In this document: positions 10,706 through 20,800 of the stretch, in pieces | Numbering within the stretch: the stretch's first letter is position 1 | How the letters are laid out: each line of letters opens with the position of its first letter | Source of the DNA: Kwoniella bestiolae CBS 10118 | Lineage: Eukaryota; Basidiomycota; Tremellomycetes; Tremellales; Cryptococcaceae | NCBI RefSeq assembly: GCF_000512585.2 | Contig: NC_089241.1 | Coordinates: forward strand, 2,480,001 to 2,544,000 | Direction: 5' to 3' | Length of the DNA: 64,000 nucleotides | Notes under the pieces: model-generated | The model's database searches: none | The model's input: only the letters and a program-made list of their open reading frames with translations | Told to the model about the DNA's origin: nothing | Made by a program: the position numbers and the translations under genes

Positions 10706-11740
10706 ATGTCTTCTTATCAGCCGCCTCGTGCTGACACAGACGATGAGGGTTCGGAATTCGCCACTCCTGAGGACTCGGTGGGCAACGAGGTCGTTGCACC
10801 CACTGGACCAGTAATGGACAATGTCGCATCATCGGCTGAGGGTTTACATACGTATGAAGCAAGATCTGGGGCCAGCCCAGCGGAAGACCATCCCTGTTCC
10901 CTCGGTGCTGGACCCAGTACCGTGCCATTTCGACTTGAATACGCTAAGGGACATTTGCGTCCTTTCCTTTCGCACGGCCTCACTTTGTCCAGAACCAATA
11001 AATCGGGATGGTGGTCTATAGATCCCCCAAAGAAAAAGATTGGGATCATATGGGATCCCACCTTTGGCCGAGCGGAGGATCCCTTAAGCAGGCCTTTTTT
11101 AGATGCCCTCGTGGAAAAGAGCAAAACATACTCGCCTATTGTACACCAATGTGACCTGTCACCACCTGATGTCGCCACCACTTTGACGAAGCTTTCTGAG
11201 AGAAACGGTAACGGGTGGATAAATTTCGGAGAAGACACGTTCAAAAAAGAAATGCAAAGGTATTCAGAGAGTCGAAAGCCTTCTTTCATGTTCGAAAATG
11301 ACTCACGAATGAAGACATTAGACTTCATATCCCAAAGTATCTGTCAAGCTCCTGGAGCTCGTGTATACCAACCTTACGATCGCACAAAATACGAATCAGA
11401 TATGAGGAGGAATTGGGCTAATCGACAAGTATTGAGCCACCGGCAAGAGAATGGGATTCATTACCTGCAAATTGCGGAACAACCAAGAGACGACACCAAA
11501 ACGACGTTTTACAGATTCCCTTTCTTCAAAAGCGCTTCCTCCTTGAGGAGACACAGAGATCTTTCAACTCAGAGGAAGAAGTCGTACCCCTCAGATTTAC
11601 CAGATACGTCTGCTGAGATGGTATGTACTGGATCCCTGATCTCGGACAGAACGATGGTTGTGGTTCTCAATGATGATGAGGATGACACTACGGAGATGAC
11701 CTCCGAGGAGCTAAGAAGATTGATTTGTGGAGATGACTGA
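10706..11740 (+). CDS. Orphan family protein, WW subfamily (344 aa)
   Basis: An intact single-exon ORF with an ATG at 10706. Residues 1-70 are acidic, Ser/Pro-rich and probably disordered. YAKGHLRPFLSHG (about 79-91) is followed by Trp-Trp at 102-103. The middle has DLSPPDVATTL (150-160) and KEMQRY. FMFENDSRM (194-202) leads to the C-terminal motif YESDMRRNWANRQ (229-241). The WW to Arg-x-Trp spacing is about 133 residues, as in the 12.8 kb gene (133) and close to the 15.2 kb gene (129). The tail is Asp/Glu-rich. No signal peptide or membrane helix is seen. The function is unknown and no named domain is recognised; family membership rests on shared motif order and spacing. Confidence 0.75.
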   Translation: MSSYQPPRADTDDEGSEFATPEDSVGNEVVAPTGPVMDNVASSAEGLHTYEARSGASPAEDHPCSLGAGPSTVPFRLEYAKGHLRPFLSHGLTLSRTNKSGWWSIDPPKKKIGIIWDPTFGRAEDPLSRPFLDALVEKSKTYSPIVHQCDLSPPDVATTLTKLSERNGNGWINFGEDTFKKEMQRYSESRKPSFMFENDSRMKTLDFISQSICQAPGARVYQPYDRTKYESDMRRNWANRQVLSHRQENGIHYLQIAEQPRDDTKTTFYRFPFFKSASSLRRHRDLSTQRKKSYPSDLPDTSAEMVCTGSLISDRTMVVVLNDDEDDTTEMTSEELRRLICGDD

Positions 11741-12099
11741 GCTCTCGAAAGGTACTTCCGTATACACTTCAAAAAGCATGTAGTTTCTGATTCTCTGAAA
11801 CCCGTAGACCGGGAGATTTCCAACGGCCCCGCGACCTGAAATAGGGTGGCCAGCCATGTTCCTGGCTATCACATAAAGTAGAGCTCAGGTTGCAGTCATG
11901 TGACCCCATGATGCAATTTGCCCCAGAAGTGTTGTGAGAGTACCTGGATTCTCCTTATCATAAGAGGAACGCACAAGACACTATGGGTTACGAATTTTGG
12001 TATGACTAGACTGAGGCGGCGTCAGTTCTCCCGGGTCCCTCAACTACAGTAGACACCATATTGTCGTGAAAGAAGCTGTTCGCGAAAAAGAAAAGGTTG
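11741..12099. other. Intergenic stretch, nothing recognised
   Basis: No coding signal or repeat seen. Confidence 0.45.
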
Positions 12100-12300
12100 A
12101 TGGCGCGAGATATGAGATTTTACTGGTCTAATCAGCGCCCGAACAAGCTCATCAAGAACGCAAGGCCGGATCATGACTTTGTGCTTTTAGGTTTATCATC
12201 GCTTCGACATGAAAGGGTCAAAAATCACGCAGCCGATCAAATGGCTTTGAATGACCTCGAGACCTTAAAATGCTCTGGTGCCAGTGATATCAAAGCATGA
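12100..12300 (+). pseudogene. Remnant carrying the C-terminal family motif
   Basis: A 66-codon open stretch begins ARDMRFYWSNQRPNKLI. This resembles the C-terminal motif SDMRRNWANRQVLSH of the neighbouring 10.7 kb gene (Asp-Met-Arg-x2-Trp-x-Asn). Nothing upstream in frame supplies the rest of the protein, so it looks like the truncated 3' end of another copy. The match is short and could be chance. Confidence 0.3.
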
Positions 12301-12802
12301 CATCGTGGCAGCCAATCAAGAAGGCCACAGCGATGCAAGTTACTGCTTGTCCTCACACTTCGTTCTTTGGCGGTTGGCTTCTGATATGTCTTCCTGTTTT
12401 CAGGACAGCAGTGACAATGATGCGCAAACGGAAAATCCAATGACATCACCTGAAGGCCAAGAAAGGTGCGAGTGGGGTACTGCTGTGCTGGAAGCCCATT
12501 GTATAAGGGCTAGGCCTTCAGGAGGGGGTACGAAGGCGCAACACCTTTCATCTGGTTTTCCAAGCGACTCGAAATCGGACAGAGGAGCGAATCTCAGGAG
12601 ATCGTCTTTCCTTTCTGTTTTAGGAGGGCAAGCTGGTGAATCAGCGTAGAAAAAGATACATAAAGCTGCTACGAACATGATTCCCAGCACGAATTTCTTT
12701 TACTCAACATTTCCAGCCATTCCAACAAACCATTTCCAACTCGAATAGTCTCGTCATTAAAGAATATCTTTGCTTTGAACTTTGTGAAGACCAATATACA
12801 CC
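12301..12802. other. Intergenic stretch upstream of the 12.8 kb gene
   Basis: A 123-codon ORF at 12278-12649 (+) has no recognisable feature and overlaps an equally long antisense ORF. It is not called. The last 150 bases should hold the promoter of the next gene. Confidence 0.4.
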
Positions 12803-13993
12803 ATGGCTCCGTATAACTCCCCTAGCGTGGAGGATGCCCGGGATTCAGATACTGGGAGCTCCCCCGGAGCTCTCACTCCCACCAGCAGTGGACACTCAAG
12901 ATCCAGCTCATTCAACGGGACGGAAAAACCAAAAGATATCTCCATCGACCCCGAACCGTGTGCACCTTCACCATCGTCTCATCATGCACCAGCTGTACAC
13001 GTCGAAGCTACAAGCGCTGTCCCTGTCGTGCTTTCGGAGTCTTCAGGACCCTCACATGTAGTATATGTTGATCCATTCTTGGAGAAAGGGGTTCTCCTAC
13101 AACGTAGTGAGGAAAGAGGAAAGGGTTGGTGGGAGCTCAAACGTCCGGAGGATAATTATGGAGTGGAAACGTTTGACTACGCACTGCAGCACAACATCCC
13201 CCGCAGCGATGACCTAACAAGGCTCCCAGCGGCACTGTCCTTCGTGGATGACGTATGCAATAGCTTGAAAGGATGTATGAGACCCCCAGTCACGTGTGAT
13301 ACTCGCGAAGGAGTCGCCAAGATGTTATCAGACGTCACCAGAACTCATCACACCGATTGGAGAGAGCAATACACCCGAAGGTTCAAAGAGAAGATGGAGG
13401 AATGGGAGGACAAGCCCAACGCTCAACTTTGTGATCTGATGAAGGTGAGGCCGACGAAAAAATCGGGTGAGGTGGGGATTGACAAACCCCTGAATTTGGG
13501 AAACTATGATGCTGAAATGAAGAGACGATGGGACGGAACCCGATTAATCAAGCACGAGAGTGAAGAAGGCAAGGATTATTTCCTGATCGAAGGTGAACCA
13601 AATGAAGATAGTCTGACAAACTGCCCCCCGCATACCACACAGGTACATGAAGACGCTCTCGTGGGTGTCCTCAGGTTCGTATCCGTCCTCGCAAGTGACC
13701 CACAGAATGACCCAGCTCTCTCGTCCTCGACTGGGTCAGGAGCAGGTCCCCACCCTTCTGGCAGCCCGATCGATTTCGCGTATGGTGGAGGGGATTCTGC
13801 ATTTCCCTCGAGATTTGCGCCTCACCCAGGCAATCCTCCTGTGAGCATCTACCAATCGAGAGACGATTTCATCAGAGGAAGCACCGATTTCTCGCTTCTG
13901 GTCCCGGCCGAGGACTCTGTGGACTCGTCAGCCATACAAGACTGGCTAAACGTATTTCATCGATATTGTGATAATACTTTGAACCATCCATGA
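12803..13993 (+). CDS. Orphan family protein, WW subfamily with long tail (396 aa)
   Basis: An intact single-exon ORF with an ATG at 12803. Residues 1-80 are Ser/Pro/His-rich and probably disordered. HVVYVDPFLEKGVLL (85-99) is followed by Trp-Trp at 109-110. The middle contains REGVAKMLSDV and HTDWREQYTRRFKEKM (183-198). The C-terminal motif YDAEMKRRWDGT (235-246) is followed by LIEGEPNED (261-269). The IEGEPNED octamer is identical in the 15.2 kb gene, which makes these two the closest pair. Unlike its sisters, this protein continues about 125 residues further with a Gly/Ser/Pro-rich tail. An A-rich 3' flank follows. Function unknown. Confidence 0.75.
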   Translation: MAPYNSPSVEDARDSDTGSSPGALTPTSSGHSRSSSFNGTEKPKDISIDPEPCAPSPSSHHAPAVHVEATSAVPVVLSESSGPSHVVYVDPFLEKGVLLQRSEERGKGWWELKRPEDNYGVETFDYALQHNIPRSDDLTRLPAALSFVDDVCNSLKGCMRPPVTCDTREGVAKMLSDVTRTHHTDWREQYTRRFKEKMEEWEDKPNAQLCDLMKVRPTKKSGEVGIDKPLNLGNYDAEMKRRWDGTRLIKHESEEGKDYFLIEGEPNEDSLTNCPPHTTQVHEDALVGVLRFVSVLASDPQNDPALSSSTGSGAGPHPSGSPIDFAYGGGDSAFPSRFAPHPGNPPVSIYQSRDDFIRGSTDFSLLVPAEDSVDSSAIQDWLNVFHRYCDNTLNHP

Positions 13994-15090
13994 CGCAAGG
14001 CACCTGGATGAGCTGCACGCGCAGCCCATCACCACTGGAAGACTAACACTTTCTTCGCTTCAGATGTTGACAGAGATGACCACCACGATGGCTACACTAT
14101 AACAGAAGGACAAAAATTGAAAAAAAGGTTACAAAAAAAGCAGAAACACGTAAAAACAGAAACAAAACGACGAGTGGTTTGCGTTTCTCTCTGGCGGGTC
14201 GTCTTCATGTTCATACAAGTCGTATGATGGACAGATGCTGTGTCTAGGTATGTATACGATCTGAGATAGGATGAATCATCAACTCATTGTGAATCCCGCT
14301 TTGATCAGTGCCACTTTAGCGTAGGCGAATCACCTTGTATTTTGGTTAGCGAACAAGGCGGACCTGAATATATGCCATGGTACGACATCTCGCACCAGTA
14401 CATGAGTGAAGCAGGTTCGATTCGGATCCAGTGCATTGTATATTCTGATCTGTGGTCAAGTGTGTTCGTGCAGCTGCTTATGCGCTCAATTTATACATGC
14501 GTGCATCGCAGGGCTACGGTCTACACGTTCGAACCAGCGTTGAAATCCCATACTTTGATCCTCAGGAGCAGCCAGCTGAGACTAAGTATTATAGCCTGCG
14601 CTCTAGCAAGAGCCCTCAGATTATGTCTTGGAATCATAGTTGCGGTAGGTGTGCAGGTTGAAAATGATCAGAGACATCACACTGCTCCATAGTGATTCTC
14701 AGGTGACTTCCGAATGAACTCTAACATACCTGAAAATGATGCTGAGGCAGTATGGCTAATCACATCGTGTCTAGTGACATCATATGCACTTCTTGTCATC
14801 CTTCGACTGACCGTATTCATGTCCTCTGACCCTCTGATCGTCTACAGCAATGTCAGGCTGAACCTCCATGTGTAAAGGCTAGCCCTCGCCATATCACCTC
14901 ATATGTACGATGAACATGTTTCGAAAGTCTTTCCTTTGCATTCCCCCTGAAACACTTTCGAAGAAGGACACAAAGACTGAAAAGGATTGACAGGGGCAAA
15001 AATTCGTGTATGACGAGGAGGGCTTCTGATCCAGGCCTATGATCTCATTTTAAGTCTTCTTTCACCACGAAGACCAGTGGCGAGTTGGGG
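13994..15090. other. Intergenic stretch with an A-rich 3' flank
   Basis: The A-rich part at about 14110-14170 includes AAAAAAAGGTTAC at 14120-14132, matching the element at 8789-8801. Two overlapping ORFs at 14342-14692 have no recognisable features. A GGTTCGATTC string near 14416 resembles a tRNA T-loop but has no matching stems. Confidence 0.4.
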
Positions 15091-15096
15091 TATAAA
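15091..15096 (+). promoter_or_regulatory. TATA box upstream of the 15.2 kb gene
   Basis: TATAAA lies 91 bases before ATG 15182. It is one of the clearest boxes in the window and fits the distance seen before the 36-37 kb gene on the other strand. Confidence 0.5.
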
Positions 15097-15181
15097 GACT
15101 ACACTCTTCGATCGACTTTTCTGTGCAGATTCCAACGTCCATCATTCGCCACTACGCAATCACACATCGCATTACAGCAAT

Positions 15182-15895
15182 ATGACATCAAACGTCCCTG
15201 CAAGCACTTCATCCGGCACCACTATTGAGACCACTGCACCTACTGCAGCTTCTAACATCATCGAAAACGCTACGGACGCGACTTCAGACACGACCCTTGG
15301 TCAATCGTCGTTCAAGATCGATCCTAATATTACCTATCTACGACCATACCACCGCGAGGGTCCAACTCTAATCCGCGCATTTGACCGTCCCACATGGTGG
15401 AAGCTGAAGCTAAATCGGGGGATCGCTTCTGCGGCAGCTGAGTCCCTTGTCGATCACCCCAAACATCGGATGTTCCTCGCGTTGTCGAAATTACGTAGCG
15501 AAAGGCTTTGCGAACTCGATTTGACCCAATTTGAACTATCCGGAGGTGTCGCCGCGGCATTGTCCACCGTCATGAAGAATGATTGTGAACCATGGGAAGA
15601 CGCGGTCAGGAAGGACGTCGAGGGGGTAATGCAGAAATACCCGCCCAAAAGAGGGTCACCACCTATGGAAGTTGTCGACCATCCTAAAATGATGGCGATC
15701 AATAATGATCGGGTGACATCCGGTCAAGGATCGGTATTTGAGCCTTTTGATCAGGCTAAATACCACTCTCAAAATCAAAAGAGATGGGAAGGGACCGAAT
15801 TGTTGGATATCCGGTCTGCATACGGTCATACCTGGTTCATAATTGAAGGGGAGCCGAATGAGGACAATGAGGACGAGGAGGTCATCGATGACTAG
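15182..15895 (+). CDS. Orphan family protein, WW subfamily (237 aa)
   Basis: The open frame extends upstream, but the first ATG is at 15182, 91 bases after a TATAAA box, so I start it there. Residues 1-45 are Ser/Thr/Ala-rich. YLRPYHREGPTLI (52-64) is followed by Trp-Trp at 72-73. The middle has SGGVAAALSTV (120-130) and EGVMQKYPPKRG. The C-terminal motif is AKYHSQNQKRWEG (192-204), followed by IEGEPNED (221-228) and an acidic tail. It is the most compact WW-type member and the closest sister of the 12.8 kb gene. No introns, signal peptide or membrane segment. No named domain recognised; function unknown. Confidence 0.75.
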   Translation: MTSNVPASTSSGTTIETTAPTAASNIIENATDATSDTTLGQSSFKIDPNITYLRPYHREGPTLIRAFDRPTWWKLKLNRGIASAAAESLVDHPKHRMFLALSKLRSERLCELDLTQFELSGGVAAALSTVMKNDCEPWEDAVRKDVEGVMQKYPPKRGSPPMEVVDHPKMMAINNDRVTSGQGSVFEPFDQAKYHSQNQKRWEGTELLDIRSAYGHTWFIIEGEPNEDNEDEEVIDD

Positions 15896-16171
15896 CTGGA
15901 CACGGTATTGAACGGCTGACCGTTGAAGACGTATTGGGATATACACATCTTTGCACAATCACGACGTCTGCGCCTCCTGTAATGTTGATATTGAGGAATA
16001 CACAATAGCAATGCATTTTGTCACAGCATAACCCGAAAGAGCACCCCGTGATCAGTACGTATCTATATGAGTTCCACCATGTCCTGCGAATATATATCTA
16101 TCTCTATCCCAATGCATAGTCATAACACATCTCGACCCGATCTACCTTCCAAATATGCACGATTCCCTCCA

Positions 16172-17447
16172 TTATTGCGCAGCAGTCTGTTGTAACAAAG
16201 CCAATCTACCCGACAACTCAATTTGACTTCTCACCAAATTACTCAAGTATGAAACCGTCAAAGTATCTTGTAAACCAGCTTTGATACCTCCTTCGTCCTC
16301 TTTTCTCTCGGATGATGAAGACCATCGACCCAAACCTTCTAATAGGTATCTGCCAACCTCGGGATCGGGTGACTGTTCGCCAGAGTTGACTTTTTGCACG
16401 TAGGCAAGACAGTTGTCGATCAGTTCTGAGAGTTGACCTAAGGATGCGGAGAGGGTTGGGAGAGGTGGGAGAGAGGGGGAGGGGGTAGGTGCGGGGCCGG
16501 TGAGGAGATCAACTAAACGGTGGAAAGCAGGTCAGTATGTCATCCTGCTTGAAGTATATTTGTGGAGATGTGATGGAGAACACAGCGACATTTAAGGTGT
16601 GTGATTTTTTAGATGTGCTCAAGAGATTGACTATATGCAAAAGGACCACTCACGGGCAGCTCGTTCACTCTCAGCGTATTTGACTACCACAGGTACAGGC
16701 AAGAAAGCGCAGTTCTCAGGTTTGGGACTTAAACCCAATTGAGTCGATACCCATCCTTTTACACCTAATCCCTTTCCGGATGGGTCGAGCTCGGTATCGA
16801 TCGTCAAGTGGATGGAAGGGTGAGGAGAGGTTTCACCGGAGAAGTAGTTCTGGATAAGGGCAGAGTAGGCATTGAGGTCTGGGTGGGTAGCGTACCTATA
16901 TATAACAGCAGGAAGAGTAAGTATATAACCCGTTCTATTGAGAAGTATAGATCGTATAACAACAAGTAGAGTTGAGTCAGAGGTATGATATAACTTTTCC
17001 GCTTCAACTCACCATCCAACGATAGATTCCTTGGCACCAGTCTTTCCCAACAACTGCATCATACCTTGTTGGAAGGGCATATCCACAGCGATCTGGTTCT
17101 CGTCCTCCTTGTGAGGAACAGCGAAACAAGCTCTGACATCTACTTCTTGGCCATTCTCTGATCGTGATCCCATCAAAGTACCGATGACTCGGGGTGACGA
17201 GTCAGCTTCGGTGGGTCGTCGGGAGTGATGGGTAAGGATGGAAGCGATGACTGATGGGTGGACAGTGATGAGGGTGGGAGGTCGGCTAGATAGGTACCAT
17301 TGATGTCAGCTCGTTCTCATAGGTTCTATCTAGCCCTGGTCATACTCATGACATGAGTTGTTGAAGAAAGAAGTGCACATACAGTTGAGAGGTAGAGGTA
17401 GGAGGGAGGTTGAGATGAATAGCTGATGAGGAAGTGTCCAACGACAT
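16172..17447 (-). CDS. Translation initiation factor eIF3 subunit f
   Basis: A core or accessory subunit of the eIF3 complex, which recruits mRNA to the 40S ribosome. Four exons read on the minus strand: 17447-17383, 17285-17013, 16895-16654 and 16512-16172, giving 306 residues. The MPN (Mov34) domain begins near residue 22 (LITVHPSVIASIL) and includes PRVIGTLMGS, DVRACFAVPH and GWYATHPDLNAYS. The metal-binding JAMM pattern His-x-His...Asp is degenerate (His-Pro-Asp-Leu-Asn), as expected for eIF3f, which acts as a scaffold in most species. The C-terminal helix contains SYLSNLVRSQIELSGRLALL. It shares a 433-base divergent promoter with LAA1. The introns have good GTATGT and GTGAGT donors. Confidence 0.93.
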
Positions 17448-17880
17448 TTTGGCTGGATTTGTTCTCGATTCAAAAGTGCTGGTCGTAGAGGGCGGTATTT
17501 TAGCGCTTTCTGCCTGCTCTGGGAGTGACTGTTGATCTCTGAATGAGCGACGAGGATGTGAATGAGACGAGATGTTGTTCTGCAGATGTGAGGGTTCAGA
17601 GGTTTCCTTTTCACCGTGAAGCTGATGCAGGTGAATGAATGAACAATGAAAAAGTGAGAAAATAGAAATGTGTACCTGATATCAGATATATTTGATCCCG
17701 TCATGGGTATAATCGATATCAGCCTCATTCTCATTGGCGGTACGAGCGGAGCGTGGAGGTAGGTACGTGACGAACAGCGACAATGACTGACAGTGATCAA
17801 AGCATTCATAATGATGATGATGATGATATTCTCATCTCAACATATACACACTCCCAATTTTATATTTACTCACCCGCAAC
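17448..17880. promoter_or_regulatory. Divergent promoter of eIF3f and LAA1
   Basis: A 433-base spacer between two diverging ATGs. It holds a short GAT/ATG trinucleotide run at 17811-17828 close to the LAA1 side. No clear TATA box was seen for either gene, in contrast to the orphan genes. Confidence 0.5.
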
Positions 17881-20800
17881 ATGGCTTCAGAAGCCTCGGT
17901 AGATGACTTGAAAGTGGACGAGGTGAGTCGTACCTGCTTAGCTCGTTGCGAATAACCGCTGATCACCGCGAGAATCAGTCCCGCTTTCAAGGTGAAGGCT
18001 CCGACTTGACCCTCTTACACTGGTTAAGACACGCCGAGCAAGCTATCGAATCACTTGACCCATCAGATCTGTCCCCTTCTATCCCTTCTATCCACGCCTT
18101 CTTCCTGAAAATACTATTACCCACTGCTAGCCCGACTCTACCCAAACCTGGTCGACCAATAAGACACTTGGTCGTGCGATGTCTCGTCAAGCTACACCAA
18201 AGGGTAGAGTCCAGAAGCTTGTTTGACTTTGTACAAGCTTTAGTACGGGCCGTGGGAGATGGTGGAAGTAAGAACATGAGTGCGAGTGAGAACATGGCGA
18301 GGGTAGCGAGTTGGTATGCTATTGGTGAAATAATAAAGGTTCATGGAGCCAATGTGAGTTCACTTCATCTCTCTCTTGTAGTCCTCTGCTGATCACTGTA
18401 TGTAGATGATGTCGTTCATGGGGGAGATATGCACTTCCTCAACCAAGGTATTGAAAAATACGAATCTGGTGAGTGTCTGTCATCATTTCCACTATGATCC
18501 GGCCTGATATACTTACCTGCTCATCCCCGCTCAGTCCGTCATCCTTCGAGTCCATGCCATTCAAGCATTCTCCAAATCGCTCCATTCAGCCGGTAAAGCT
18601 CTTCCAGACGGATTGCTCAAGGATCTTCTCAAATCTCTTCGAAACGGTATACAAGACAAAGCTTTACCAGTCCAACGAGCGTGCGCCGAAACGTTCGTAT
18701 CCCTTCACACCTACACTTCACTCCTTCAACTTCATCAGACAATAGACATGATTGCTCCCCTTGTCTTAAAAAGCCTGGAAGGAGCAGACTACTTGACTAG
18801 ACGATCGCTCAGTCGGTTGCTCGCCCATTTCTTAGCTGCAAGTCAAGTGCCGGGATCAGGTGTTTTACCTATTGAACCCAGCAAGAAAGCTTCAGCGAAA
18901 GAAGGAGAGGACAACTCGAACGAACCCACAGTCATGACCTCTGCCGCCGAAGATAAGTCTTCGAAAACGCTATTCACCACTCAAGAAATGCTCAGATACC
19001 TTTCCATACCATACAATAAACCTCATACACCCAGAAGACTCAGAAACGCTATCATCGACGTTTACGCCACGCTGTTCACTCTCCTCGGTGGAGACTACAT
19101 CGAAGCTCATTATGCTGAGATCGTCAAACATTTGATGGATGAGATTGTAATCTTTCAGAGAAGTCAAAGTTCAAGATACGATATTTTGGCTACTCGAGAT
19201 TCCGTCGCACTCTTACTTCGCGATTTGATTGGCGTCAGACTATTATCCGAACCAGGTCAAGTTTCAGCAATTCGCGAATTAACGAATAGCTACCTGAAAA
19301 AATGGCAACCCACACCTTTACCTGGTCAGCCAAGGATGAACAATCAAGTCCTTATCATTTCGTTACGTGAGATTGCCGGATTGCTCGAGCAGCTCGGTAA
19401 TGCTCCTCCGTCAATCATCGAACTCCTGGCTGAACCGCTCGTCCGACTTTTATCACACGAATCATACTCCATTCGATTGGCCGCTTCCTACACCCTTCGC
19501 AGATTTTGTACCATCAATCCCAGTCAGTTACCTCGAATGCTCAATATCCTCCTTGCGGACGTCACGAAGGATCTCGGTATGCTCGGCACACCAACAGCTT
19601 CCAAAGAACTTCCTAATCGAGTTATCGGTAAATCTTTTGCTCTTTCAGCTCTTATCGCTGTCAGCCCAGCGAGACCCCTGTACGTCTCTCATGACATCTC
19701 CTCAAAAGTCTTTGATCTGGCGGTATCTTTACTCAAAAAGGCTGGAGACCATGATATCCCCATCGCAATGGTTGAAGTCCAAGTAGCATGGTATCTCATT
19801 GCTGCTCTCATGAGTTTGGGACCCTCCTTCGTCAAACTTCACTTACCTCAATTATTGGTGTTATGGAGGAACGCCCTACCCAAACCGACAAGCAAAGATA
19901 CGTCGGTCGGTGAGAGGGGAGAGGCGGAGTGGAGTTTCTTGCTGTTAGTAAGGGAGTGCACCTTGGCCGCTGTCCTCAACTTCTTAAGGCATAATCAATC
20001 CTTAGTGAATATCGACGTAGCAAGACGGTTATCAACGTTGTTCACAAATTCTCTCAATTTCGTCAATGGCTTTGCGACCGCCTACGCAGAAGCTTTGAAA
20101 GAGCAGATGAACAATCCAGCGGGAAGTCAGTCGCCTGTTTTCACAGCGAGACCATCATTAGTGGAAAGAGAAGCGAACTTGCGAAGAAGGGTATTACAAT
20201 GTTTTACCACCCTCGGACCCTCCTCTGCAACAGAATCTATGCAATCTGCTCTACTTCAAGCCGCTATAACCGTGTTTGCTGATCCGGAGAACTACTCTGG
20301 TTCGGCCGCACAGGCTGCCATAGCTGCTCAATCGGGTCAGTTCACCACGATATGGCAATCTACCGATGGGTATGCGTTCGGCGTGACTAGTCTACTGGGT
20401 GCGAGGGAAGGTGAAGGTGGCATTGAGGCTGAGGAAGCGTTCTTGAACAGGGACAGAGTGGAAATGGCCATCGAATCGCAGGTGAGTAGCTACGCGAGGA
20501 GTTCCCAGTACTGGAGTTCACAGCTAACAGTCTGAACAGTTGTCGCATCCCATTCTCGGTTCATTGGAACATGACTTCCTCGAACTCCTAGTGTCTAAAC
20601 CTCTTCCCACCCCTCCTAAACCCGCTCCTCCGCAGACAGGTGTGATAGACTCAGGAGTGGAGCTATTCGCTATTATGTTTGCTCATCAAAGTGCAGAGGG
20701 TCAGGTCCAGTCTCTCGCTACGCTCTCTAGTCATATGAGATCTAGCAAGTTGGAAAAGAACCCTGGAAGGAAACAGGCAGTCTTGGCCAATACTATGGCT

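Noticed and set aside
12278..12649. 123-codon + strand ORF upstream of the 12.8 kb gene
   Set aside because: An antisense ORF of similar length covers it, and neither shows motifs or similarity to the neighbouring family.
14410..14440. tRNA-like T-loop string GGTTCGATTC
   Set aside because: Flanking bases do not form the T stem or the acceptor stem, and no anticodon arm is visible.
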